DNA of 64,000 nucleotides. Origin: an uncultured Acetatifactor sp. (GTDB lineage: Bacteria; Bacillota; Clostridia; Lachnospirales; Lachnospiraceae). Position 1 is the stretch's first letter; each line of letters opens with the position of its first letter. The DNA lies in the NCBI GenBank assembly GCA_910586215.1, contig CAJUGH010000018.1:1-64000 (forward strand). The letters are read 5' to 3'. The notes under the pieces were generated by a model. The model had not been told where the DNA came from and did not search any database. It saw only the letters and a list, made by a program, of their open reading frames with translations. Made by a program: the position numbers and the translations under genes. Positions 41,360-49,895 of this stretch are shown piece by piece.

Positions 41360-42046
41360 TTAAATCCTATTCTCAAAATGATGCCCGCCAGGATCTGTTT
41401 CCCATACTTTTTCATCGAGTGGCACACTGCACCCCCAGGATGCTGCCGCCTTCTGAAACATCTTTTTCGCAAAGGTTTTGAATACCACTCCCATCATCAG
41501 ACGCGTGGGAAGTGGTAAATATTCCGGACCGGTAAATTTTTTTGCTTCCTCACGGGAAAAACCGTCTCCCTCCGCAAACAGTCTGCCCATCTTCTGATAC
41601 GGTTTTGTGACTCGAACCTGTTTTTCTTCATCCAAAATTCGGATCCCGAAATTATTTCCTTTTACCAGACAGCCACCATAACGCACCCCCAGATACTCCG
41701 GCAATTTTTCCAGAAATGCCTCGCCGCAGCGAAGCTGACATCCCTCCGCGAAGCCGCTTTGCAGAAGAAAGGAAAGCCTTGTATGCGCATCCTTTCTGGG
41801 AAGAGTCTCCAAAAATTCCAAGAGAAGTCCGGGAACACATTCTACATATAATGGAAGCGCAATGAGGATTTCATCGTTTTTTATATAAGCATCCCGGATG
41901 ATATCCCATGTTTTCCGATCGGAAATTGCGTAGGTTTCATAAGTGCTTCCTTTTTCTGACAGCCCTTTTGCAAAGGCAGCAATGATTTTCTCCGTGTTGC
42001 TATATCCCTGTACCCGTGGACTTCCATTTATGATTACAACATGCAT
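41360..42046 (-). CDS. NAD(P)H-dependent flavin oxidoreductase (flavodoxin fold)
   Basis: This 228-residue protein opens with VVIINGSPRVQGYSNTEK, the flavin phosphate-binding loop of the NADPH-dependent FMN reductase/flavodoxin-like family. ALPLYVECVPGLLLEFLE forms the next flavin contact. GGGAGG is seven bases before the ATG. It overlaps the end of the flavoprotein gene at 42034-42546 by 13 bases, so the two are coupled and may form a two-subunit or sequential redox system. Codon use looks more AT-rich than its neighbours, which could reflect transfer. Confidence 0.85.
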   Translation of the reverse strand: MHVVIINGSPRVQGYSNTEKIIAAFAKGLSEKGSTYETYAISDRKTWDIIRDAYIKNDEILIALPLYVECVPGLLLEFLETLPRKDAHTRLSFLLQSGFAEGCQLRCGEAFLEKLPEYLGVRYGGCLVKGNNFGIRILDEEKQVRVTKPYQKMGRLFAEGDGFSREEAKKFTGPEYLPLPTRLMMGVVFKTFAKKMFQKAAASWGCSVPLDEKVWETDPGGHHFENRI

Positions 42047-42546
42047 GCAATCGCCTCCCTTTTGTTGCTTTCAGAAAAGACTCCCAGCGAACGGCTCCCC
42101 AAGTTTAGCGCGGTACGTTGGCACCACCGTTCAAGATAAGCCTGGTCGCCTTCTCCGGTATAGATAATCCCAATATCCGGCTGGTGGTTATAGCGCATGA
42201 CATGACGCATCTGTCCGTCTTTGAATTTCAGATACATGGTGACAAGCGGCATAATCCTGTCTACAATGTTTTTGGTCTGCCAGGAGACAAATCCAAAGTG
42301 CGTATCTGAAACCAGCCAGACCTGGTCAGCCCTGCTCATTTTTCTCAGAATCGGCTCATAATCATCCCGAATCGCACATACTCCCGGCGTTTTCAGCCAG
42401 CAGAAATTGCACCCGACACAGTGCGAAATGTGCATCCCAGTGGTGTCAATCCACTCAAACCCGGCTGCATCTTTACCACTGCGAAGCAATTCCTCTGCCA
42501 TCCCTTTTCCTATATGCCCTGCTGTCGTATCAACCATTAAAACCAT
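42034..42546 (-). CDS. Flavodoxin-like/iron-sulfur flavoprotein
   Basis: This 170-residue protein has a flavodoxin-type start (VLMVDTTAGHIGKGMAEEL), then HCVGCNFCWLKTPGVC, a cysteine-rich loop typical of iron-sulfur flavoproteins and related NADPH-dependent reductases. LVSDTHFGFVSWQTKNIVDR is the second flavin loop. GGAGG precedes the ATG by nine bases. It is the first gene of a two-gene operon with the reductase at 41360-42046. The upstream region is AT-rich, and no clear promoter could be fixed. Confidence 0.8.
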   Translation of the reverse strand: MVLMVDTTAGHIGKGMAEELLRSGKDAAGFEWIDTTGMHISHCVGCNFCWLKTPGVCAIRDDYEPILRKMSRADQVWLVSDTHFGFVSWQTKNIVDRIMPLVTMYLKFKDGQMRHVMRYNHQPDIGIIYTGEGDQAYLERWCQRTALNLGSRSLGVFSESNKREAIACML

Positions 42547-42757
42547 CTATAGTTTCCTCCGAACGCAATCTCCGCTACCCCTTGCAAACACTAAGCTGAA
42601 GCAAAATCATACAAAACATTATATCACATAATATCCTGGAATGGTGAACTGATTGGAATGCTTTCAAAAATTTAAGAAAAGAAACAGATAGCAAAGTAGC
42701 TAAAAGAAAACAGAAAGGAACAGAATCATATGATATACAAGAGGTTAACTCCAAAGG

Positions 42758-43020
42758 AACGCCCCGCCTTTCCCAAACGGGCCATTAGACGGTAATCTGA
42801 TAACCAATGTGTTTAACCGGCTGATCCGGACCTGCTTCTATGCGATCCAGAATACTTGTGACGGTAAAATCCTTAGGGGCCATGTGGGCGAACAGATAAG
42901 GCTGATGACCGAAAAAGCGGTTCTTGATTATGAGCGTCATATGTATCACCATGAGTTTCATCGTATCTCTTATGTTCTAGATGACTTTATCAGCATGATT
43001 GTCAGCTTGGGGAAATGTAG
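42758..43020 (+). pseudogene. Relic resembling a methionyl-tRNA synthetase anticodon-binding domain
   Basis: The frame reads PLDGNLITNVFNRLIR, AIQNTCDGKI and HHEFHRISYVLDDFI. This resembles the part of class I synthetases (MetRS type) that joins the catalytic core to the anticodon-binding helices, where the motif pattern is NxxNR...FDG...EFxxA. No ribosome site is present, a stop lies just upstream in this frame, and the similarity stops at about 43010. It is probably the remnant of a larger gene. An unrelated hypothetical gene starting at 42809 is less likely. The rest of the gap 42547-43089 shows no gene. Confidence 0.45.
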
Positions 43021-43035
43021 GCAGCCGCAGAATTC

Positions 43036-43056
43036 AGGGGCGGTTATCCCGCCCCT
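43036..43056 (-). terminator. Hairpin after the acyltransferase gene
   Basis: AGGGGCGG pairs with CCGCCCCT (8 bp, five-base loop) 34 bases past the acyltransferase stop. A T-run is absent. Confidence 0.5.
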
Positions 43057-43108
43057 ATCTGTCCTATTCTGCCACAAATCTTATCTGCCCTATTCTGCCG
43101 CAAACCAC
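43057..43108 (-). repeat. Tandem duplication at the end of the acyltransferase gene
   Basis: Two 26-base copies (ATCTGTCCTATTCTGCCAC and ATCTGCCCTATTCTGCCGC in their first 19 bases) lie end to end. One contains the stop codon and last codons of the acyltransferase, and the other lies outside it. This looks like a recent local duplication. Confidence 0.7.
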
Positions 43109-44235
43109 CCATCTGCCTTCCGTAGCCATCCCTTCCATCTTCGGTAGACAGAAATCTTCCCCAGTCCCTTATCCAGCTCTCTCATGACCAGGGCACGCAG
43201 CATGTCTGCCAGCACCCCGCATACAAAGACACAGGCCACTGCCAGAATCACCCCCAGGACCAGCCCCCACAGGGATGTGATCTGGTCCGCACCCAGCCAG
43301 TTCTGCCAGGTATAGCGCAGCCCCAGGTTCTCATGGAGCAGGTATACCCCCAGGGTATAGGGGCCCACCCTGTTGACCAGCTTGGACAACCATCCGGAAA
43401 CCTGCATTTTGCAGAATGCCGCGAACAGACCTGCAGCTGCCAGAAACGGCAGGATATGGTTGTACTCCAGGCATACCTTCATGATCAGTTCCAGGCTGCC
43501 AGTGCGCAGGTAGATCTCCCGAAGGCCAAAGGTGCCTGCAAAGACCAGAAGGCAGCCCGCTACATATAGAAGCACTCCCCTGCCCTTTTTCTCCAGGAAG
43601 GGGACTCCGAACCGGCGCATGTAAGCCGCTGCCACGAACACACACAGGTACCACAGGCAGTCCAATCCTCTCTGGTCTGTCTCCATCCGGGCAGGAACCA
43701 CGCTTTTCAAGACACAGAAGGTCAGAAGCAGGCACCCTGCTGCCACCTGCATCTGGTGCCTGTCCATCTTCCGGAGGGCCATTCCCACGAAGGGAAGCAG
43801 CAGGTACAGGAACACGTAGGCCGTAAGGAACCAGTAATGGCTCATGGATATAGGGAAGAGCAGGGTCAGAAAATAGTGGATATCCACTGCCGTCTCAGCG
43901 ACCACACCGGTCAATGCCCCCAGCAGACCCACTGCCACCGAGTAGATCCACACCTGGAACCACAGCCCTGCCAGGCGGCTTGGCTTGAAGGAAGAATAGC
44001 ACAGCAGATAACCGCTGATAAACATATATGCATTTACTGCCACGATACAGAAACATTCCAGCAGCCAGGCCGCAAGTCCCACACTGTCCATATCCGGTCC
44101 AGTCAGGTCTGGCAAGAGGCTGCTCTTTCCCAGATAGTGAAGCACCACCACCATCATCATGGCCACACACCGGAGCAGTTCCAGGTTGGCCATGCGCTTT
44201 GTGCCAGTTTCTTTCCCACAATCCCTATTTCCCAT
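43090..44235 (-). CDS. Acyltransferase-3 family membrane protein
   Basis: This 381-residue protein has ten or so spans. The hallmarks of the acyltransferase-3 family are NLELLRCVAMMMVVVLHY (first span with catalytic His), FIVA/AYMFISGYLLCYS, and YWFLTAYVFLYLLLPFVG. Such proteins acetylate sugars of the cell wall, capsule or exopolysaccharide at the membrane. The fused SGNH domain of OatA-type enzymes is absent. GGAGG lies next to the ATG at 44235. It follows the Gfo/Idh/MocA gene by 105 bases and may be a separate unit. Confidence 0.88.
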   Translation of the reverse strand: MGNRDCGKETGTKRMANLELLRCVAMMMVVVLHYLGKSSLLPDLTGPDMDSVGLAAWLLECFCIVAVNAYMFISGYLLCYSSFKPSRLAGLWFQVWIYSVAVGLLGALTGVVAETAVDIHYFLTLLFPISMSHYWFLTAYVFLYLLLPFVGMALRKMDRHQMQVAAGCLLLTFCVLKSVVPARMETDQRGLDCLWYLCVFVAAAYMRRFGVPFLEKKGRGVLLYVAGCLLVFAGTFGLREIYLRTGSLELIMKVCLEYNHILPFLAAAGLFAAFCKMQVSGWLSKLVNRVGPYTLGVYLLHENLGLRYTWQNWLGADQITSLWGLVLGVILAVACVFVCGVLADMLRALVMRELDKGLGKISVYRRWKGWLRKADGWFAAE

Positions 44236-44340
44236 CTTCCTCCACCTTTGACTCCGATATGCCTTGTATTTTTCTGTAGTTCGGCTGGCCGGGTAAACCT
44301 CCCGGATCCATGTCACACCACGGCCTCCACCAGCAGGAAA

Positions 44341-45492
44341 TCACTCCGGAATGACGATCTCCACCTCGTGTCCGGCCTGGGCAGATCTTACGATACCGTC
44401 CAGGATGGCCTGGTTGTAAAGGATCTGGGAACTGGGCACCGGTGCAGGCGTCCCATTCTTCACCGCGTCCAGGAAAGAGCGGATCTTAAGGTCGAAGAGA
44501 TCCCCGTCTGTCTGGATGATGGGGATGGCTGTCTGGGTCTGCTGGCCGCAGACTTCATGGTACAGGGTCATCTCTCCACCCACACTTCCGTTCCAGCACT
44601 CTGTGGAAGGAATGCGCAAGCCCCCTTCCGTTCCCAGAATGATGGTGTCCCCAGGCGTATCCAGGTTCATGGCCCATGCAATGCGGAAGTCCAGTACGAT
44701 GCCGCCCTCCAGGCGGATGAAGGCCGCCGCAAAATCATCCACCTCAAACAGATCTGCATATTCCGGATGCCCAGGATAATAATCCGGCCTGATACCAAAA
44801 AAGTTGGATTTGTAGCCCGATACAGTCAAGGGCTTCGGATAGCCCACTGCATTCAGTACCATATCCAGGGAATAGCAGCCGATGTCCCCCAGGGCGCCGA
44901 TTCCTGCCGTCCTGTCCTCAATGAATGTGGTGCCGAAGGGTGTAGGAATCCCCCGTCTCCTTCCTCCACCGGTCTGGATATAGTATACCTTCCCCAGTTG
45001 GCCGGATTCCACGATTTTCTTGATCATCTTCATATTCTCGTCCAGCCTGGGCTGGAAGCCGATGGACAATACCTTACCGCTTTCCTCCTCCGCTTTGCGG
45101 ATAGCCACAGCTTCCTCCAGGGTAACGCACATGGGCTTCTCCAGGAGTACGTTTACACCCTTCTGCAGCGCATAGATTGCACACTCCGCGTGGGTCCTGT
45201 TGTAAGTACAGATGCTGACAGCATCCAGCTGCAAGGATTCGTCATCCAGCATCTCCTTGTGGCTTTTATAGTACTTCACCTTCATCTGGAATCTGTCAAA
45301 CAAAGCCTCTGCTTTCCCTTCCACCAGGTCAGCGGCTGCAACGATTTCCACATCCGGCTGTTTCAGGTAACTGACCAGGTGGGCTTCCGCAATCCAGCCC
45401 GTCCCGATGATCCCCACACGCACCTTTTTGGAGGCATCCACCACTGTCTCCTGCTTTGTGTCTTTAAAACGATCCAGAATACTCTCTGCCAT
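44341..45492 (-). CDS. Gfo/Idh/MocA-family oxidoreductase
   Basis: This 383-residue protein has an NAD(P)-binding Rossmann fold (VRVGIIGTGWIAEAHLVSY) and LLEKPMCVT, the Lys motif of the family. GALGDIGCYSLDMVLNAVG supplies the active-site Asp-x3-His/Tyr region. It likely oxidises or reduces a sugar, inositol or sugar acid. AAGGA precedes the ATG. It lies 60 bases after the TIM-barrel isomerase gene and belongs with the beta-propeller gene at 46481-47593. A second enzyme of the same family is at 50878-51873, in the facing module. Confidence 0.9.
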   Translation of the reverse strand: MAESILDRFKDTKQETVVDASKKVRVGIIGTGWIAEAHLVSYLKQPDVEIVAAADLVEGKAEALFDRFQMKVKYYKSHKEMLDDESLQLDAVSICTYNRTHAECAIYALQKGVNVLLEKPMCVTLEEAVAIRKAEEESGKVLSIGFQPRLDENMKMIKKIVESGQLGKVYYIQTGGGRRRGIPTPFGTTFIEDRTAGIGALGDIGCYSLDMVLNAVGYPKPLTVSGYKSNFFGIRPDYYPGHPEYADLFEVDDFAAAFIRLEGGIVLDFRIAWAMNLDTPGDTIILGTEGGLRIPSTECWNGSVGGEMTLYHEVCGQQTQTAIPIIQTDGDLFDLKIRSFLDAVKNGTPAPVPSSQILYNQAILDGIVRSAQAGHEVEIVIPE

Positions 45493-45552
45493 ATCTTCTT
45501 ATCCTTTCTACGCATATTTCCTATGCATGACATGTGCTTTATGTTACATGCT

Positions 45553-46377
45553 TCAGAAGGCCGCCAGCACTTCCTTCAGATACTCTATGCTGGTGCGGGC
45601 ACACTCCAGGGGAGTCAGCCCCATACTGGGCATATCCTGCTCTACGATGAACCACTCCGCACCACTCTCTATGGAGGCTGCCACAATCTCCGGAATCTTC
45701 TGGAGACCCTTTCCCAGGGGACGGAATTCGAAGGCACCCGTGTCCTTCTTCTCCTCCTCATCGATGCCGATCAAAGCATACATATGCTCCGATTTTCCTC
45801 CTGCAAAATCTTTTAGGTGGACAGTGGGAACCCTGCCGGCGTACTTTCTCACATATGCCGCCGGATCCTCCCCAGCCACATTCACCCAGCAGGTGTCAAT
45901 CTGGGTCTGCAGGAAAGCAGGAGGAACCTCCCGGTACAGCACATCCAGCGCATACTCGCCGTCTATCCTGACAAACTCGAAATCATGGTTGTGATATTGC
46001 AGGGTCATTCCCTTCCTGGATGCGATCTCTCCAATCTTCCTGGCACCATCTATCACTTCCCCGAACTTCTCCGCGCCAGGCCTGTATTCCTCTGTCAGAT
46101 AGGGGATCACCATGTAACGGCAGCCGATCTCCCGGTAACAGTCCGTCACCCCCTGGGGATCTGCCATCATTTCCACAAAGGGCACATGGGCCGAAAGAGG
46201 TACCAGCCCTACCTCCTGGCACATAGCTTTCACCTGGGACGGGCTATAGCCGTACAGCCCTGCGAATTCCACTGCACTGTATCCCATTTCCTTCACACAC
46301 TTCAATGTCCCTGGAAAGTCATTTTGCAACTCATCCCTAACCGAGTAAAGCTGTAGTCCGATTTTGTCCTTCCACAT
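45553..46377 (-). CDS. Sugar phosphate isomerase/epimerase (xylose isomerase-like TIM barrel)
   Basis: This 274-residue protein has the fold of IolE/hydroxypyruvate isomerase/tagatose epimerase-type enzymes. Metal-ligand patterns are visible: LQYHNHDFEFV (His-Asp), QIDTCWVNVAGEDP (Asp) and VPTVHLKDF (His), with EWFIVEQDM (Glu) at the end. It probably isomerises or dehydrates a keto-sugar or its phosphate. It is encoded between the beta-propeller and the Gfo/Idh/MocA genes, a common pair in which the dehydrogenase and isomerase act in sequence on one sugar. Confidence 0.88.
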   Translation of the reverse strand: MWKDKIGLQLYSVRDELQNDFPGTLKCVKEMGYSAVEFAGLYGYSPSQVKAMCQEVGLVPLSAHVPFVEMMADPQGVTDCYREIGCRYMVIPYLTEEYRPGAEKFGEVIDGARKIGEIASRKGMTLQYHNHDFEFVRIDGEYALDVLYREVPPAFLQTQIDTCWVNVAGEDPAAYVRKYAGRVPTVHLKDFAGGKSEHMYALIGIDEEEKKDTGAFEFRPLGKGLQKIPEIVAASIESGAEWFIVEQDMPSMGLTPLECARTSIEYLKEVLAAF

Positions 46378-46480
46378 ACTGTTACCTTCCTTTCCATATA
46401 TCCTGGCAGACTGCCTGTGGCCGTCTGCCGGTTCCCTGTTCTTTCCGACAGTTCGTGTTCCTATTATATTTCACACCCAG

Positions 46481-47593
46481 TCAAAACGCAATCCCTAAAG
46501 GGTTTGATAGTCCTGCCAGTTCCTCCACCTCCACAAAGCAGGCCTGGGTCCTGGTCTCGCTGACCGGATGGTTGAAGTAGATCCGCTTCCCGTCCCGGGA
46601 GAAAGTAGGGTTGGGATGTACCTGCAGCTTCCAGATGCAAGTCTGGAAATCCTGGCCCCCAAAAGTGGCCGCAGGCCTGGTCTCTCCCCTGGGGTACAGG
46701 AAGATATCTGCCGGATACCCGGGATAGGCCCGGTCTCCCACGAACCACTGCCTGTCCGGGGAACCATCTATGTGGTTGCCAATGCCACCCAGGGTCTCCA
46801 GGCACTGTCCGTCCACGGTAAAGCGCTGGATCCTGCTGCTGGCCATCTCAATCCTGTGGCCGTCATGATACTGTCTGGTGGCCATGTACGTATCATCGTC
46901 ATACCAGAGCTGATGGACGGGTTTGTCCGGGATCACATGGGTCCTGCCCGTATCCAGGTCAATGCAGCCCAAAGCGCCGAATACCGGGCAGTTCTCCACA
47001 CTGAGCCGCATCATGACCCGGGTGGCGGACGGATTGAGCTGCACATGGCTCATGGATGTGGTGTTCTTCCCAGGCACGCAGCCGCTGCCCACCACCATAT
47101 CCAGAATGGTCTGTTTGTCTGCCACCCGCTTGATCTTCCCTGTGGCCAGTTCCAACAGGTAGATGCCACAGCAGTCTATCTCCGGATGATCCGGGTTCTG
47201 GTCCAGGTATTCCTCGGATATGGAGAAGGGGTACCAGCCATTTTCCGCACAGTGGCTTTCTTTCCCATATATGGGGCCATACTTGGTCTCTCCCGTGTGG
47301 ATATTCAAGATCCGGATGGCCGTCAGCCCTCCTGCCATGTCCCGGAACACAATGTGGTCATTGTCCACGAAGGTAGCTGACGGGCCGTTATGGTTCTTAC
47401 AACTTACCGTGTACAGCTTCCGCTGTTCCCTCAGGGTCTGTCTGTCACAGATCCAGATCTGTGTCTCATCCCCATATTCCTCCGTCAGGGAAGGCTTGCG
47501 CCCATACACCAGCCATTTCCCGTCCGGACTCTCCGGCTGGCCCCCGTTCATGCCCCACAGGGTGGAGCCTTCGTATTCGCATACTTTGTACAT
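46481..47593 (-). CDS. Oligogalacturonate-lyase-like beta-propeller protein
   Basis: This 370-residue protein has repeated beta-blade patterns (SPDGKWLVYGRK, DNDHIVFRDMAGG, SRDGKRIYFNHP) as in the oligogalacturonide lyase (OGL) and TolB-like propellers. SMSHVQLNPSATRVMM resembles the OGL region that supplies a catalytic His. If it is an OGL it would cut unsaturated digalacturonate in the cytoplasm. The start MYKVCEYEG has AAGGAGGG upstream. It is the first gene of the sugar module with the isomerase and dehydrogenase. A non-catalytic propeller is possible. Confidence 0.7.
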   Translation of the reverse strand: MYKVCEYEGSTLWGMNGGQPESPDGKWLVYGRKPSLTEEYGDETQIWICDRQTLREQRKLYTVSCKNHNGPSATFVDNDHIVFRDMAGGLTAIRILNIHTGETKYGPIYGKESHCAENGWYPFSISEEYLDQNPDHPEIDCCGIYLLELATGKIKRVADKQTILDMVVGSGCVPGKNTTSMSHVQLNPSATRVMMRLSVENCPVFGALGCIDLDTGRTHVIPDKPVHQLWYDDDTYMATRQYHDGHRIEMASSRIQRFTVDGQCLETLGGIGNHIDGSPDRQWFVGDRAYPGYPADIFLYPRGETRPAATFGGQDFQTCIWKLQVHPNPTFSRDGKRIYFNHPVSETRTQACFVEVEELAGLSNPLGIAF

Positions 47594-47682
47594 GTTTATC
47601 CCTCCTTGTCCGCTGAAAAGAGGCTTTTCCACACCCTCTCTGCGCCATTAGACCCGCTGCTTTTGTCATGTCAACATATGGT

Positions 47683-48717
47683 CTATTCCGTCCACGCTCC
47701 CATGCCCTGCAGGGTATCCTTCACAGACTGCGCCACTGCCCTTGCCACATTGACCGTGACCGCATTGCCGAACTGCTTGTAGGCCTGGCAGTCGGACACC
47801 GGTATCACGAAACTGTCTTCGAACCCCTGCAGCCTGGCGCATTCCCGGGGTGTCAGCCGCCTTATCCTGCCATTCTGGGTCACATAGTTGTCCTGGCAGG
47901 CCCGGTGCATCTTCGCCATGGTGGCGCACAGAGGCCTTGCAATCTTCAAGTCAATCTCCGATTTTGCCCTGTAGCCGCCTGTTCCGCCAGACAGAATCGT
48001 GGGCAATATTTTATCTGACAGGAAGTATTTCTGGTCAACCTCCGGTTCCAGCAGGTCCTGCAATGTTCTGTCCAGCTCCTGCTTTGGAGGGAATGCATAT
48101 GCCACCTCTTCGTCAAAGCATACAATATAGGTCCTGTTCCTGGTCTGGGGTACCCCGTAATCCGCGGAATTCAATATCTCACAGAATACATGGTATCCCA
48201 GTTCCTGCTCCAGGATCCGGTGTATCTCCCTGTAGGTATTCCCTTTGTCGTGGGTCTTCAAGGAACGTACATTTTCCAGGATAACGGCCCTGGGCTTCCT
48301 GCCTTTCTCTATTTTGTCCTGCAGGATCTGCGCGATCCGGAAGAACAGGGTTCCCCTGGCATCTTCAAACCCCTTCTGATGCCCCATCATGCTGAAAGGC
48401 TGGCAGGGGAATCCTCCTATCATGACATCACCGTCCGGGATCTCTGCAAGCGGAATCTCATTGATATCGCCCAGTACCATATGTGCGCCAAAATTCGCCC
48501 TATAAGTCTGCACTGCAAATTTATCAAAATCATTGGCCCAGATGATCTCATAGCCAGTATCCAGAAAACCTTTGTCCAGTCCACCCAGCCCGCTGAAAAA
48601 CGATACTACCTTCACTTGTCCACATGCCCCCGGATTTCCCTGATTACCACAAAAACCGTCCTGCCTTCCCTGCGCAGCACTGCCATACAGCATTCCTATT
48701 ATATGTCTGCCATGCAT
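47683..48717 (-). CDS. DNA (cytosine-5)-methyltransferase, orphan
   Basis: This 344-residue C5-methyltransferase has motif I SFFSGLGGLDKG, IV GGFPCQPFS (catalytic Cys), VI ENVRSL, VIII QTRNRTYIV, IX RRLTPRECARLQGF and X QFGNAVTVNV. The variable target region between VIII and IX is about 85 residues, typical of a single-specificity enzyme. The ATG at 48717 has AGGA upstream, and the promoter (48738-48766) places its transcript start just before it. GTG 48615 (VKVVSFFSG) would match the usual N-terminus. No restriction endonuclease or Vsr gene is near, so it is probably an orphan regulatory methylase or a relic of a lost system. The target is not predictable. Confidence 0.9.
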   Translation of the reverse strand: MHGRHIIGMLYGSAAQGRQDGFCGNQGNPGACGQVKVVSFFSGLGGLDKGFLDTGYEIIWANDFDKFAVQTYRANFGAHMVLGDINEIPLAEIPDGDVMIGGFPCQPFSMMGHQKGFEDARGTLFFRIAQILQDKIEKGRKPRAVILENVRSLKTHDKGNTYREIHRILEQELGYHVFCEILNSADYGVPQTRNRTYIVCFDEEVAYAFPPKQELDRTLQDLLEPEVDQKYFLSDKILPTILSGGTGGYRAKSEIDLKIARPLCATMAKMHRACQDNYVTQNGRIRRLTPRECARLQGFEDSFVIPVSDCQAYKQFGNAVTVNVARAVAQSVKDTLQGMGAWTE

Positions 48718-48737
48718 TGGATTTTCCTAGTTACCTC

Positions 48738-48766
48738 ATTATATAGTGTTTTGATCAAGGTGTAAA
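48738..48766 (-). promoter_or_regulatory. Promoter of the methyltransferase gene
   Basis: On the minus strand TTTACA (48761-48766) and TATAAT (48738-48743) are spaced by 17 bases. The expected transcript start is about 15 bases upstream of the ATG at 48717. Confidence 0.75.
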
Positions 48767-48796
48767 CCAGGGTTTTCAAAAATCCCAAAATCCCCG

Positions 48797-48825
48797 TATA
48801 CCATTTTCCTTACTTTTGTTATAAT
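48797..48825 (+). promoter_or_regulatory. Promoter of the AraC-type gene
   Basis: TATAAT (48820-48825) lies 17 bases after TATACC (48797-48802). The -35 is weak. This suits an activator-dependent or low-level promoter. It is back to back with the methyltransferase promoter. Confidence 0.5.
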
Positions 48826-48870
48826 AGAAATACATGCACTGACACTTACAGGCTGCCAAAGGAGGCCCTC

Positions 48871-49743
48871 ATGCTGGACGCATACAAGGAACTGACTCCC
48901 GTTGTATACGGGAAAAATGCCATCAAATACCTGGAGTTCGAATCCCTACCAGGGCAGACCTGTTTTGCCATGCACTGGCATGAGCGGATGGAAATCCTCC
49001 ATGTGTGCAGGGGGGAACTGCTCCTGTGCCTGGGGGAAAGGCAGCTTACCGTGCCGGCAGGCTGCGCTGTGATCATTGTGCCCTGCATGCTGCATGGAGG
49101 TACCGCCGGGGCAGACGGGGCCAGCTACAAGACCATCATGTTCGATGTGGAGAAATTCTGCAATGCCACCCTGGCCTCGGAGCAATATCTGGTACCCCTT
49201 TACCAGCGCAATACCCGTTTCCTGAGCCAGACCTCCCACCCGGATATACTGGAGGCCATAGACCGGCTGGAATCCTTGCTGACAGCCAGGGAAGATGGCC
49301 ACACGCCCCATCCCCTGTGTGCCATAGGCCAGATCTACGGGATCATCGGCCTTCTATACCAGCACTGCCATGTGGCAGATCACCGGCCCAGGCACACTGA
49401 CGGCAAGTTCAGCAGCATCCTGTCCTATATCAATGACCATTATACGGAGCGGATTTCCTCCAGGGACATCAGCGCCCTGTTCGGATACGATGAGACCTAT
49501 TTCTGCAGGCGGTTCCGGGAGGTCACAGGGCTTCCCCTGATGAAATACCTGCGGATCCTGCGGCTGGAACTGGCCCGGAAGCTGCTGGAGGATACCCCGG
49601 ACACCATCGGGAATATCTCCTGGAAATGCGGTTTCCAGGACATGGGATATTTTTCCAACTGCTTCAAAAAACAGTATGGAATGTCCCCGGCTGGTTACCG
49701 GACAGCCTGCCAGAAAAAGATCCATTCCCCCGCTGGAGGCTGA
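48871..49743 (+). CDS. AraC-family transcriptional regulator with a cupin N-terminal domain
   Basis: This 290-residue protein has an N-terminal sugar-binding cupin (FAMHWHERMEILHVCRGELL; LTVPAGCAVIIVPCMLHGG). Two C-terminal AraC helix-turn-helix units follow: ISSRDISALFGYDETYFCRRF and IGNISWKCGFQDMGYFSNCF. AAAGGAGG lies before the ATG. It heads a plus-strand unit with the isomerase and Gfo/Idh/MocA genes that follow, and probably activates them in response to the sugar bound in the cupin. It faces the orphan methyltransferase. Confidence 0.92.
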   Translation: MLDAYKELTPVVYGKNAIKYLEFESLPGQTCFAMHWHERMEILHVCRGELLLCLGERQLTVPAGCAVIIVPCMLHGGTAGADGASYKTIMFDVEKFCNATLASEQYLVPLYQRNTRFLSQTSHPDILEAIDRLESLLTAREDGHTPHPLCAIGQIYGIIGLLYQHCHVADHRPRHTDGKFSSILSYINDHYTERISSRDISALFGYDETYFCRRFREVTGLPLMKYLRILRLELARKLLEDTPDTIGNISWKCGFQDMGYFSNCFKKQYGMSPAGYRTACQKKIHSPAGG

Positions 49744-49895
49744 CCGGATACTACCCGGGGGACAAAATAATACAAATCCAAGACTAAAATATCAAAACCA
49801 GGACATCCCTTTCGTGGTATCATGAAGGCAACCGTTACAAAGTCATATTGGTAGAAGGACTCACGCACCATCCCTGCAAGAATGGAGGACAGCCT

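Noticed and set aside
42809..43147. Intact 112-residue gene
   Set aside because: It has no ribosome site, similarity begins upstream of its ATG and ends in the middle, and the last part overlaps the acyltransferase 3' end; a relic is more likely.
43756..45816. 686-codon plus-strand frame
   Set aside because: It crosses three genuine minus-strand genes, is His/Gln-rich and has no recognisable fold.
47683..48717. Complete restriction-modification system
   Set aside because: No nuclease, Vsr or specificity gene was found on either side of the methyltransferase.
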